Assembly (NCBI GenBank): GCA_046302135.1 | Contig: JBKCIQ010000132.1 | Location: 1-47,808 of the forward strand | Length of the DNA: 47,808 nucleotides | Direction of reading: 5' to 3' | From: AM-1111 sp046302135 | Lineage (GTDB): Bacteria; Bacteroidota; Bacteroidia; B-17B0; Aurantibacillaceae | In this document: piece after piece, positions 1 through 7,477 of the stretch | Position numbering within the stretch: position 1 is the first letter of the stretch | Layout: each line of letters starts with the position of its first letter | The notes under the pieces: model-generated | The model's input: the letters and a program-made list of their open reading frames with translations, nothing else | Database searches by the model: none | Told to the model about the DNA's origin: nothing | Program-made: the position numbers and the translations under genes

Positions 1-220
1 CATTGAAATAGTGCAATGATATTATCTCATGCAAGCCAAGCGACTTCATTATTAAAAAGAATCCAACCAATAGAACAAAGATTGTTAAACCAACCATGTA
101 GCATAGCTTTATTGTATAGGCATCTAAAGATTTTATTTGCAAATACTTCTCCTCTAATTTCTGTGTTTTCATTCCTTTAATTTTAAAAGACCTATTATTC
201 TTTATCAAATCAAACGCCAT
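1..220 (-). CDS. Small membrane protein, 3' part outside window
   Basis: The minus strand is open from an ATG at 220 to the window edge, about 73 codons, so the C-terminus is missing. The visible part has a charged N-terminus (MAFDLIKNN) followed by one strongly hydrophobic segment at about residues 44-66 (YMVGLTIFVLLVGFFLIM), predicted to cross the membrane. A second ATG at codon 17 (172) is an alternative start. I do not recognise a family. The gene points the same way as the truncated ATPase upstream of it at 503-835. Confidence 0.5.
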   Translation of the reverse strand, partial: MAFDLIKNNRSFKIKGMKTQKLEEKYLQIKSLDAYTIKLCYMVGLTIFVLLVGFFLIMKSLGLHEIISLHYFN

Positions 221-502
221 GTTTTGTTTAATTAATTAAACAACTGAGGGTCATATAACTTTGTAATTTATCTTTTGATAATTAGGCCATATTTGGGATT
301 TTTCTTTCAATTCGGGAATAAATTAGATTTATAACCTTCCCTAGGGTATTCTCAGGAAAATAAAAAAATTATAAAGTGTTCTTCAGCTACAGCTCTAAAC
401 AATGAGTTTTATTAATTTAAGATTCTAAGCGGAGTAATAAAATAATATCCGTTTTATCAATCTGTCTTTAATAAATATTTTTGGAAATTATAGCTTATTT
501 TT

Positions 503-835
503 TCATGAGCTCCAAATAATTTTTGTGCACATCATTCGACAAAAAGCACCCTTTATTTTTGAATTATCCAAAATTTCTTGCAAATAAGAAAATAATTCGG
601 GCGTGCGCTGAACCTCGTCCAAGATAGCACCATCGCGATAGGTTTGCAAAAATCCTCTAGAATCTTCAATAGTGAAATTACGTGTGTCAGGGTTTTCTAA
701 TGACAAGTAAGGCTTGTTTCTAAAGATCTGTTTTATTAAAGTGGTTTTTCCGGTTTGTCTTGCCCCAGTAACGGCAACTGCTTTAAATTTCAGGGCGAGA
801 TTCTTTAATTTATTTTTAGCAATTCGTTGAATCAT
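503..835 (-). pseudogene. Truncated AAA+ ATPase (ATP-binding/DUF4143 type), N-terminal stub
   Basis: This is the N-terminal nucleotide-binding part of the AAA_14/DUF4143 family of ATPases. The Walker A motif is GARQTGKTT (residues 24-32), followed by the family block YLSLENPD, the segment DSRGFLQTY and the Walker B-like GAILDEVQR (69-77). Family members are usually about 380-400 residues, but this frame stops at 110. From about residue 96 the sequence (AFCRMMCTK) no longer looks like the family. The sensor region and the whole C-terminal DUF4143 domain are missing. In a neighbouring frame the last codons read LSNDVHKNYLELMKK before a stop, so a frameshift or internal deletion joining to a tail is possible. 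I infer a dead remnant that could still bind ATP but lacks the rest of the molecule. Confidence 0.75.
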
Positions 836-1406
836 GGAATAGAGATATGGAATTATTTGGAATCAGATTCCATATTTTTCCATCTATTGTTTTGATGCTC
901 AAAAGTTCGAATCCCTTTGAAACGAAGCTAATAACGATGCGTTTCTATGTAAAAGTTCGAACTCTCGAAATAAATAAGATGTTATCAATAATTCTTAGTG
1001 ACGATAAGTCTTTCGGGGGGCCTAAAAAAAGAAAGCACACCGATTTTGGTATGCTTTCCCTTTGAGTGGACTCCACCGACATTTTTTCGAACTCGTTCAA
1101 GAATAGTTTAAACTTGTTATGCCTGTTGATTGATAATTTACTTAAAACGTTAAAGCTTGTTTAAGTTGCAAGATTTGACAATTAAAATTTATTTTCAATG
1201 TTAAATGTTTTATGTTACTAAAAGGTAAGAATATCTTGGAAAATTATTCTACTATAAACATTTGATTTGACGACTAAAAAGATAAAATTATAAAAAGATA
1301 TTGTGACCAAAATCAATCCGTAATATTACATTAAACATAGAAATATGAAAGAAAGAAACTCATCTTTGTGAGATAACTAATTTTTTAAAATTTTACTAAA
1401 ATAATC
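836..1406. other. 571-base gene-poor spacer with decayed look
   Basis: No convincing gene is seen here on either strand. A 72-codon frame at 847-1065 has no family resemblance and runs through the terminator at 1024-1058. The stretch contains the 10-mer aaaagttcga at 901-910 and again at 951-960, exactly 50 bases apart, and the related ttcgaactc at 956-964 and 1086-1094. These resemble tRNA T-arm sequence. The right half (1100-1400) is AT-rich and must contain the promoter of the copper-protein gene at 1407, but I could not identify a good one. Confidence 0.5.
1024..1058 (-). terminator. Orphan intrinsic terminator (minus strand)
   Basis: GAAAGCA (1031-1037) pairs with TGCTTTC (1052-1058). 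After one C/A mismatch, ACC pairs with GGT around a gatttt loop. Read on the minus strand the hairpin is followed by seven T (A7 at 1024-1030). No minus-strand gene that it could serve is present between here and 1406. Confidence 0.6.
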
Positions 1407-1733
1407 ATGGGAAACTCCAAAAAATGTATTGACGCTTGTTTAGCGTGTTTGACAACTTGCGAAAACTGTATTAATGATTGTGTTGCCTCAGGTAACAAAG
1501 AGTGTATCTTACTGTGCCGTGACTGTGCCGATATTTGCGCTTTATGTGCTCGTTTTGAAGCAAGATCATCTAGATTTGCAGCTGGATTACATGCACTATG
1601 TGCTGAGATTTGCACGGCATGTTCTATTGAATGTACAAAGCACGCCTCTCATCAGGCTTCTTGTAGAGAATGCGCCGAGGCCTGCAAAAAATGTGCAGCA
1701 ATATGCGAAGCGCTTGCAGCCGAAAAAGTATAA
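1407..1733 (+). CDS. Four-helix-bundle copper-storage protein (Csp3-like, DUF326)
   Basis: This 108-residue protein has 20 cysteines, many in CxxxC or CxxC spacing along predicted helices (CIDACLACLTTCENC, CRDCADICALC, CAEICTACSIEC, CRECAEACKKC). That is the hallmark of the DUF326/Csp four-helix bundles, whose inward-facing cysteines bind many Cu(I) ions. There is no signal peptide, so it resembles the cytosolic Csp3 type more than the exported Csp1 type. The ATG at 1407 gives the standard length. It is followed after about 60 bases by a DUF4396 membrane protein gene on the same strand. The expected role is cytosolic storage or buffering of cuprous ions; this rests on family resemblance. Confidence 0.88.
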   Translation: MGNSKKCIDACLACLTTCENCINDCVASGNKECILLCRDCADICALCARFEARSSRFAAGLHALCAEICTACSIECTKHASHQASCRECAEACKKCAAICEALAAEKV

Positions 1734-1793
1734 TTTTAATAAATATGGGCTGTGTGAAACTCTTTACCTAATTCCTTCGAGCCTTAAAACTTT

Positions 1794-2234
1794 ATGGATT
1801 GGTATGATAAACTAACTTGGAAGAATTGCATCGTCTCAACTAGCATCTGCCTTGTTGGTTGCTCAATTGGATCAATGGGTGTTGCTTTATTTCTTACGTC
1901 CATTAATTTCTTTTTTATTTTACTAATTTCTTTAGTTGCAGGTTTAATCTCTTGTATACTCTTTATGATCATTTGGCTCATCCTGGCTCAAAAAATGAAT
2001 TTTATGGAATCATTAAAAAGTAGTTTGAAGATGAGTGTGGTTTCTATGTTAATAATGATGACAACTGAAAATCTCTTTGTTTTTTTTATTATTCCGAAAC
2101 TTTACCATCACAATTTGCACGCAAATTCAACACATAATTTTATGGTTATGATAATAGCAATGTTTTTTGGTTTTCTTTTTTCACTTCCCTATAATTATTA
2201 TCACATTCAAAAAACTGGACAAATATGTCATTGA
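1794..2234 (+). CDS. DUF4396 family membrane protein
   Basis: The product is a 146-residue, very hydrophobic protein with about four membrane segments. Three family blocks are recognisable: the N-terminal LVGCSIGSMG, the central VSMLIMMTTENLFV, and the C-terminal SLPYNYYHIQKTGQ. These correspond to the DUF4396 pattern (CLIGCSIGE, then VSxxVMExxDN, then PxNxxLIxRGxGH). The biochemical function is not known to me. Because it directly follows a copper-storage gene, a part in copper or heavy-metal handling at the inner membrane is a reasonable guess, but nothing in the protein is an obvious metal-transport motif. It has few His, Met or Cys pairs within the helices. Confidence 0.75.
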   Translation: MDWYDKLTWKNCIVSTSICLVGCSIGSMGVALFLTSINFFFILLISLVAGLISCILFMIIWLILAQKMNFMESLKSSLKMSVVSMLIMMTTENLFVFFIIPKLYHHNLHANSTHNFMVMIIAMFFGFLFSLPYNYYHIQKTGQICH

Positions 2235-2309
2235 ATAGAAGATGCAACTATAAATTTTAGGAATTAAAAAAACGATTCTTTTTTAAAGAACATTTTAATT
2301 TTCTAATAT

Positions 2310-2684
2310 ATGTCTTTACAAGAACTCAAGAATAAAAAAATGAAAGTGGGTCATTTAAGTGAAAGTTATGGAACACTATCAGAAACGATTAATATTTTGG
2401 TAAAGTTAGGCTACACACACGACTTTAATATAAAAAGTGATTATATCATTCTATCACCAGAGGATTTTAAAATTGATCATGTCTATCGCTTTGAGGATGA
2501 TACGGACCCTGCAAATCAGTCAATATTATATGCTATTTCATCTGCAAGGTTTAGATTAAAAGGAACTTTAGTAAATGGTTATGGAATTTCATCTAACGCT
2601 ATAACTTCAAAATTAATTGAAAAATTAGAGACTCATCCGCAACCTAAAAATATAGAAATTAACCCATTGTTTTGTCAAAAATAG
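2310..2684 (+). CDS. Small protein of the Bacteroidota 'phosphoribosylpyrophosphate synthetase' label
   Basis: This 124-residue soluble protein has the pattern TLSETINILVKLGYTHDFNI, a central PEDFKIDHVYRFEDDTDPANQS and then ILYAISS. Databases commonly label such Bacteroidota proteins 'phosphoribosylpyrophosphate synthetase'. It is far too short for a real PRPP synthetase (about 310 residues) and lacks the PRPP-binding loop, so I regard that name as a propagated mislabel. It may be a small regulatory or binding protein. It lies between the DUF4396 gene and the NADH dehydrogenase gene, about 20 bases before the latter, so co-transcription with it is likely. Confidence 0.65.
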   Translation: MSLQELKNKKMKVGHLSESYGTLSETINILVKLGYTHDFNIKSDYIILSPEDFKIDHVYRFEDDTDPANQSILYAISSARFRLKGTLVNGYGISSNAITSKLIEKLETHPQPKNIEINPLFCQK

Positions 2685-2693
2685 AATAATATT

Positions 2694-2707
2694 AAAAGGG
2701 GGATTTG
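2694..2707 (+). promoter_or_regulatory. Purine-rich ribosome-binding stretch and TTG start of ndh
   Basis: AAAAGGGGGA (2694-2703) lies directly before TTG (2705-2707). In the same frame TAA occurs at 2693-2695, so the start cannot be further upstream. The next codons run straight into the FAD-binding glycine motif, so no later start is possible. The G-run is unusually close to the start codon (2 bases). Confidence 0.5.
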
Positions 2708-3967
2708 AAGAAAAGAGTTTTAATAATAGGCGGGGGATTTGCAGGCGTTGAGCTTACAAAAAGGCTTAATATAAATTTTTTTGAGATTACTTTAATTGAT
2801 AAATTAAATCACCACCAGTTTCAACCATTATTTTATCAAGTTGCAACATCTCAAATTGAGCCGTCGAGTATTTCCTTTCCTTTAAGATTTATTTTTAAAA
2901 ATAACAGAAATATAAAAATACGACTTGCCGAGGTAACAGAAATTTCACCTGTACTCTGCCAAATTTCAACTTCAGTAGGTGTTTTTAGTTATGATTATCT
3001 AATTATTGCAACTGGCTGTAAAACGAATTTTTTTAATAATAAATCTATTGAAATTAATTCATTTTCTCTTAAGTCAACCTATGATGCCATTTCGATTCGA
3101 AACCAAATAATTTCCGTATTTGAAAAAGTGCTTACTGCTAAAGAAAATGAATTGAGTAAATTATTAAATCTTGTAATTGTTGGCGCAGGTCCAACCGGAG
3201 TAGAGTTAGCAGGAGCTTTTGCTGAAATTAAAAAATTTGTTTTACCAAAGGACTATCCGGGTATTGATTTTTCAAGATTTACTATTTACCTCATTGAAGG
3301 GAGTAAAAGAACACTTAATTCAATGAGCGAGGAGGCAAGCAAAACATCTTTGTCTTACTTAATTAGCATGGGAGTAACTGTAATCACAGAAACTTTTGTG
3401 AAACAATATGACGGCAACCTGGCAATATTATCTAATAATCAAGCAATACCTACCGCAACTCTTATTTGGGCCGCGGGTGTTGAAGGCAATAAAATAATAG
3501 GCTTACCTAAACAAATCTGGGTGGCTAACAACCGAGTAATTGTAGATAGGTTTAATAAAGTGAAAGGTTTTGATAACATTTTTGCAATAGGGGACATTTC
3601 ATATATGATGACAACTAAATACCCTAAGGCTCACCCGCAAGTTGCCAATGTTGCTATAAGTCAGGCTAAATTACTTAGTCAAAATCTCAAAAATATTTTG
3701 ACGAATAAAATTTGCAAAGAATATGAGTACAAAGATTTAGGCACGATGGCCACAGTAGGCAGGAATAAGGCGGTTGTAGATTTATCATTTGCTAAATTCA
3801 AGGGCTATTTTGCATGGCTAATTTGGATGTTCCTTCATTTAATGCTTATTTTGCCAACAAAAAATAAGATTATCATTTTCATAAATTGGGCCTGGGCTTA
3901 TATTACCAAAAATAGTTCCTTACGTCTAATTCTAAAGTCTGAGAGAAATGATATTACTGGTAGATAA
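2705..3967 (+). CDS. ndh: Type II NADH dehydrogenase (NDH-2, FAD-dependent)
   Basis: NDH-2 is a single-subunit, non-proton-pumping NADH:quinone oxidoreductase on the inner face of the cytoplasmic membrane. The 420-residue protein has two dinucleotide folds: GGGFAGVE (residues 9-16) for FAD and GAGPTGVELAGAFAEI (about 160-175) for NADH. Other hallmarks are NHHQFQPLFYQVAT, which lines the flavin site, the FAD-contacting AIGD (about 297) and a hydrophobic, amphipathic C-terminus (WLIWMFLHLMLILP, then INWAWAY) that anchors NDH-2 to membrane. Length and order match the family. Start is TTG, forced by an upstream in-frame stop. It is the last gene of the copper-protein run and is followed by the terminator at 4115. 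Confidence 0.9.
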   Translation: MKKRVLIIGGGFAGVELTKRLNINFFEITLIDKLNHHQFQPLFYQVATSQIEPSSISFPLRFIFKNNRNIKIRLAEVTEISPVLCQISTSVGVFSYDYLIIATGCKTNFFNNKSIEINSFSLKSTYDAISIRNQIISVFEKVLTAKENELSKLLNLVIVGAGPTGVELAGAFAEIKKFVLPKDYPGIDFSRFTIYLIEGSKRTLNSMSEEASKTSLSYLISMGVTVITETFVKQYDGNLAILSNNQAIPTATLIWAAGVEGNKIIGLPKQIWVANNRVIVDRFNKVKGFDNIFAIGDISYMMTTKYPKAHPQVANVAISQAKLLSQNLKNILTNKICKEYEYKDLGTMATVGRNKAVVDLSFAKFKGYFAWLIWMFLHLMLILPTKNKIIIFINWAWAYITKNSSLRLILKSERNDITGR

Positions 3968-4114
3968 AAGTTATAATTAAACAATGGAACGAGTCGCTAC
4001 TATTCAAATTTAGCAACCAACCATCCTTCTTTCAATTTAACTATAAGCCCTCCTTTGAAATCGTAACACTAAAAATTAGAGTATTTAAAAAAGATTAATT
4101 ATTCAAAAAAACCA
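3968..4114. other. Spacer with a possible decayed gene tail on the minus strand
   Basis: There is no full gene. On the minus strand, 4068 down to 4000 reads CYDFKGGLIVKLKEGWLVAK and then FE and a stop, which looks more like protein than the surrounding AT-rich DNA. It is only 22 codons between two stops, with no start codon. It may be the tail of a lost gene or chance. Confidence 0.25.
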
Positions 4115-4147
4115 AAAGCCCCACTTTTCAGTGAGGCTTTCTTTTTT
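4115..4147. terminator. Bidirectional intrinsic terminator (ndh / tRNA-Phe)
   Basis: AAAGCC-C-CACT (from 4115) pairs with AGTG-A-GGCTTT (to 4140) around tttc. On the plus strand the hairpin is followed by C and T6 (4141-4147). On the minus strand it is followed, after a short GG, by a run of T (A-run at 4105-4111). It can end ndh transcription from the left and tRNA-Phe transcription from the right. Confidence 0.75.
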
Positions 4148-4176
4148 GGTAAAAACCGGTCAATTGTGGTAAACTG

Positions 4177-4249
4177 TGGTGACGGAGGGAATCGAACCCC
4201 CGACACAAGGATTTTCAGTCCTTTGCTCTACCGACTGAGCTACGTCACC
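4177..4249 (-). tRNA. tRNA-Phe (anticodon GAA)
   Basis: Read on the minus strand, the 73-base cloverleaf has the acceptor stem GGTGACG/CGTCACC, D-arm AGCTCAGTCGGTAGAGC, anticodon loop CTGAAAA with GAA, and T-arm GGGGGTTCGATTCCCTC. The discriminator base is A. The genome reads CAG after it, so the full CCA end is not encoded and must be added enzymatically. A good promoter lies just upstream (4269-4299) and a terminator 30 bases downstream. Confidence 0.97.
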
Positions 4250-4268
4250 ATCTCTTTTACAGAGAGCG

Positions 4269-4299
4269 CAAAAGTAAATAAATAATCTGTTTCTGCAAA
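4269..4299 (-). promoter_or_regulatory. Bacteroidota-type promoter of tRNA-Phe
   Basis: On the minus strand TTTG (4299-4296) and TACTTTTG (4276-4269) are separated by exactly 19 bases. This is a full match to the -33 TTTG / -7 TAnnTTTG promoter of this phylum. The -7 box ends about 20 bases before the mature tRNA 5' end. Confidence 0.75.
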
Positions 4300-4374
4300 A
4301 CAAATTATTAAGCTCATAATTGCTGATAAAACTCATATTTAGCATAATTCCTTTATTACATTAAAAACATAGTT

Positions 4375-5121
4375 TTGAGAGCTGTGAATTTAGTGCTAGA
4401 CATAGGCAATTCTAGGGTAAAGGCAGGCGTTTTCAATGGCAGAGAATTGATTCATGTTTCTGCATTTGCAACAAGCCAAACCAACGAATTAAAAAAAATT
4501 CTTCAATCTTTTCCAAATATTAGGTTTGCAATTGTTTCCAGTGTGCTCATACACGCTAAAGAACTCATCAACATTTTAACGAATAAAATTAATTGTGTTG
4601 AGTTTAATTTTAACACTAAAATTCCCATCAAAAACAATTATCTGAGTCCCGAAACTTTAGGTAATGATCGTTTAGCGGCCGCGGTTGGCGCAGCGTTCCG
4701 ATTTCCCACTAAAAATTGTCTTATTATAGACGCAGGAACATGTATTAAATATGATTTTCTTAATGCAGAAGGTGAATTTATAGGTGGTGCAATTTCTCCT
4801 GGCCTCGAAATGAGATTCAAAGCGCTCAACAATTTTACTGACAGACTTCCGTTATTAGTTCCAAACCCTGATTTCGATGAGCTTACAGGAAAAACAACGG
4901 CTGAATCAATTTTATGCGGGGTTCAATTGGGTGTTTTGCAGGAAATGAAAGGCATGATATCACTTTACAAAGAAAAATATTCCGATTTACAGTGTGTTAT
5001 TACCGGAGGTGATTGGCAATTCTTTGAAAATGACTTAAAAAACAGCATCTTTGCAGCCCCCTTTCTTTTGTTGGAAGGTTTAAATGAGATTCTGCATTGT
5101 AATGTTTATCAAAAAATCTAA
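4375..5121 (+). CDS. coaX: Type III pantothenate kinase
   Basis: CoaX phosphorylates pantothenate, the first committed step of coenzyme A synthesis, in the cytoplasm. The 248-residue protein belongs to the ASKHA fold. It has the N-terminal DIGNSR phosphate loop (residues 9-14), GNDRLAAAVGA (about 99-109), the IIDAGTCIKYD block with its catalytic-region Asp (about 121-131), GGAISPGLEMR, GKTTAES and ITGGD near the C-terminus. TTG at 4375 gives a normal length; GTG at 4384 is also possible, and no ATG fits. It overlaps or abuts the next gene, and coaX / outer-membrane protein / lptC is a familiar Bacteroidota order. Confidence 0.93.
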   Translation: MRAVNLVLDIGNSRVKAGVFNGRELIHVSAFATSQTNELKKILQSFPNIRFAIVSSVLIHAKELINILTNKINCVEFNFNTKIPIKNNYLSPETLGNDRLAAAVGAAFRFPTKNCLIIDAGTCIKYDFLNAEGEFIGGAISPGLEMRFKALNNFTDRLPLLVPNPDFDELTGKTTAESILCGVQLGVLQEMKGMISLYKEKYSDLQCVITGGDWQFFENDLKNSIFAAPFLLLEGLNEILHCNVYQKI

Positions 5122-6661
5122 TAAACTATTTTTTTTACTAAGCTTTGTTTTTTACGGAGTTTGTCTTCTTGCCCAACCCTCATCACAGACATTCAACCCA
5201 TTTTCAAGATACGGATTAGGTGAAATTGAGAACAAAGGTTTTGCACCTTTGGTAGGAATGGGTCGCGCTTTTTCTGCATTTGAAAATGATGACAGAGATA
5301 CTTTAAATCCAGTTTTCATTAATCCCGGAAATCCAGCATCATACACCTCATTGCGCCTTACATCATTTGAAGCAGGCGGCAAAAGTGAATTTGATTTTTT
5401 TCGTACCTCTGAACAAAAAGAATTTCGAAATGTGACTTACCTGAATTATATTTCTCTAGGATTTCCGCTTGGAAAAAGATCAGGGGTAAGTTTTGGTGTT
5501 ACGCCCTACTCAAACGTTGGGTACAAAATTTCAGATACCAATATCGTTCAAGGAATCGGAAAGGTTGCAAGTGTATATGAAGGAAACGGTGGTTTAAATC
5601 AGGCATATCTCGGAATTGGATTTAGACCATTTGCTTCAAACTATTCAAAGTTCATGCGTTCACACAAGCTTGACTCATTAAGAAAAGTTGGGAATTGGCA
5701 TTCGATTCGTAAAAAAAGATTCATTAAAAGTACTCTCAGTTCACTGGCCATTGGAGCAAATGTATATTATGTTTTTGGTGATTTGAATAATAAGGTCAGT
5801 GTAGTGTATCCTTCAGGAAATTATTTTAATACTCGAAGACTCAGAAGTACTCGTATAAATGATTTCTATTTAAGTTATGGCGCACTTATTTCATTTAGGA
5901 TTGATTCAACAAAAATGAGAAGAGCCTGTGAAATAAAAGATAATTCTACGGTCGGATATCATATTGAATATTTGAAGGAGTGCCCTTGCAAAGACAGCAT
6001 TAGCCGCTCAGAATATCTATCAAGATTTCCAAAACGATTAAGAAAAAGCAGTAATTTAAAAATAACGTTTGGTGCCACCGCATATCTTCCATCTAATCTT
6101 AGTGCCGAGTACAGTGCCCTTGGTTTTACCTATAAGTCGTTCACCTCCACAATTGATTTTCCCTACGATACAACATTGAACATTCAAAGGCAAGGTGCCG
6201 TTAGAATGCCTCTGATGACAAGTTTTGGTCTTTGTATCCGTAAGGGGTCTAAGCTCGCTATTGTTGCTGATGCCGGCATTCAAAACTGGAGTTTTTACAG
6301 ATTTTTTGATGAAGATCCCGGGCTTAAAAACAGCTACAGATTCTCATTGGGTTTTCAATTATCAGGCGACGGACAGTTGAAAAGATCAAGTAATTTACTT
6401 AGGAAAAAATCCATGTTCCGTGGCGGAGTATTCTACAATACCGGAAATATAGAATTGAAGAATACCCGAATCGATGAATATGGTGTGTCTATGGGATTTG
6501 GTTTACCGATGGGAAAATGGATTTGGCACCACGCAAATATTTCTGTTGAAGCGGGAAGATGGGGAACAACAACCAACAATCTTGTACAATCTAATTTTAT
6601 TAAATTGTATTTAGGATTGACACTCAACCAGAAATGGTTTGTAAAAAGAGTAATTGACTGA
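5102..6661 (+). CDS. Outer-membrane protein encoded between coaX and lptC
   Basis: The product is an exported protein of about 519 residues. The signal peptide runs through LFFLLSFVFYGVCLLAQ. The mature part begins FNPFSRYGLGEI, followed by FINPGNPASYTSL and many short amphipathic beta segments of alternating hydrophobic and polar residues, consistent with an outer-membrane barrel resembling FadL/OmpP1-type proteins. I chose ATG 5102 over the upstream ATG 5084 because it puts the basic N-terminus (MFIKKSNK) directly before the hydrophobic core and shortens the overlap with coaX. The next gene, lptC, starts on the stop codon. No substrate can be read from the sequence. Confidence 0.7.
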   Translation: MFIKKSNKLFFLLSFVFYGVCLLAQPSSQTFNPFSRYGLGEIENKGFAPLVGMGRAFSAFENDDRDTLNPVFINPGNPASYTSLRLTSFEAGGKSEFDFFRTSEQKEFRNVTYLNYISLGFPLGKRSGVSFGVTPYSNVGYKISDTNIVQGIGKVASVYEGNGGLNQAYLGIGFRPFASNYSKFMRSHKLDSLRKVGNWHSIRKKRFIKSTLSSLAIGANVYYVFGDLNNKVSVVYPSGNYFNTRRLRSTRINDFYLSYGALISFRIDSTKMRRACEIKDNSTVGYHIEYLKECPCKDSISRSEYLSRFPKRLRKSSNLKITFGATAYLPSNLSAEYSALGFTYKSFTSTIDFPYDTTLNIQRQGAVRMPLMTSFGLCIRKGSKLAIVADAGIQNWSFYRFFDEDPGLKNSYRFSLGFQLSGDGQLKRSSNLLRKKSMFRGGVFYNTGNIELKNTRIDEYGVSMGFGLPMGKWIWHHANISVEAGRWGTTTNNLVQSNFIKLYLGLTLNQKWFVKRVID

Positions 6662-7224
6662 TGAAGCTAAAACTTCTTTGTTATATTCTGCCTTTTTTTT
6701 TGATGCTTATTTTTTCTTGTGTTAACGATGTAAAGGAGGTAGAAAAAATAGCAGGCCCTAAAGAAATTTATCCGATCTTATCCGGTAAGGAAGTGAAGAT
6801 TGAATTCAGAGACTCAGGTTTAGTGCGCTTAAAGATGCAGGCAGGAACTTTAAAAAGATATGAAATAAACGTGAAAGAACCTTATTACGAAATCGACAGC
6901 GGGTTAAAAATTATTTTTTATGATAAAAGCGGTGCCGAAGTGTCGACGCTTAGCGCAAGGCGTGGTATTTTTTATGAGCATTCAAAACGAGCAGAGGTGA
7001 AATATAAGGTAGTAGTGGTTAATAAAGAAGGTAAAAGACTGGAAACGGAAAAGTTATTTTGGCAGGAAAAAGACAGTATTCGGAACGAGGGTGATGCTTA
7101 CCTTTATGAAAATAATCGCAGGTTGCAGGGTAAAAAATTGATTGCCTCGAGCGATTTTTCTCACATGGAACTGGAGCAATATATTATTCAGATACCGGTA
7201 GAAGAATTGGAAAAAGAAAAATAA
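6661..7224 (+). CDS. lptC: LPS export protein LptC-like lipoprotein
   Basis: This 187-residue predicted lipoprotein has a signal peptide ending in the lipobox LIFSC, with Cys20 as the lipidation site. The body matches the LptC OstA-like fold: YPILSGKEVKIEFRDSG, AGTLKRYEI, YPYYEI-like EPYYEIDSGLKIIFYDK, LSARRGIFYE and LETEKLFWQEKD. LptC bridges the inner-membrane LptBFG transporter to the periplasmic LptA path that carries LPS to the outer membrane. In Bacteroidota it is often lipid-anchored instead of having an N-terminal helix. It starts at the stop of the outer-membrane gene and shares TAATG with the next gene, indicating translational coupling. Confidence 0.82.
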   Translation: MKLKLLCYILPFFLMLIFSCVNDVKEVEKIAGPKEIYPILSGKEVKIEFRDSGLVRLKMQAGTLKRYEINVKEPYYEIDSGLKIIFYDKSGAEVSTLSARRGIFYEHSKRAEVKYKVVVVNKEGKRLETEKLFWQEKDSIRNEGDAYLYENNRRLQGKKLIASSDFSHMELEQYIIQIPVEELEKEK

Positions 7225-7466
7225 TGAAATGGTATTTTAAAATTACAGGCTGGTTGTATTTAATAGGCGGGGTAACCTGCGCTATACTAACTGTTTACTT
7301 TCAGGTAAAAGGTAAAAATGAAGAGGCGCTATTAACTTTATTCAGCTTATTTGTGTGCGGAATAATGATGGGAATTAGAAGCTGGCAAAAAAAACGTCTT
7401 GAAAAACTTGATCAGTTTATTAAAGAAAAGAATCAGAAGAAGGAAATAAAAACAAGTAAGCAATAA
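7224..7466 (+). CDS. Small two-helix membrane protein
   Basis: This 80-residue protein has two hydrophobic segments (about residues 7-26, WLYLIGGVTCAILTVYF, and about 35-51, ALLTLFSLFVCGIMMGI). They are followed by a strongly basic, Lys-rich cytoplasmic tail (KKRLEKLDQFIKEKNQKK). The ATG overlaps the lptC stop (TAATG), so it is translated with lptC. I do not recognise a family. Position suggests an accessory role in envelope assembly, but that is guilt by association only. Confidence 0.6.
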   Translation: MKWYFKITGWLYLIGGVTCAILTVYFQVKGKNEEALLTLFSLFVCGIMMGIRSWQKKRLEKLDQFIKEKNQKKEIKTSKQ

Positions 7467-7477
7467 ATTGCCTACTT
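7454..7477. terminator. Weak stem-loop between convergent genes
   Basis: AAGTA-a-GCAA pairs with TTGC-c-TACTT around taaa. The stop codon of the small membrane gene (7464-7466) lies in the loop and the stop of the peptidase gene lies in the right arm. No long T-run follows in either direction, so it may be a weak bidirectional terminator or a 3'-end stabiliser. Confidence 0.35.

Noticed and set aside
847..1065. 72-codon plus-strand frame in the gene-poor region
   Set aside because: No family resemblance, and it runs through the terminator hairpin at 1024-1058.
1361..1368. CATCTTTG as the -7 box of the copper-protein gene
   Set aside because: One mismatch in the box and no TTTG at the proper distance upstream.
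5084..5101. Upstream ATG of the outer-membrane protein gene
   Set aside because: It deepens the overlap with coaX, and its six extra residues move the basic start away from the signal peptide core.
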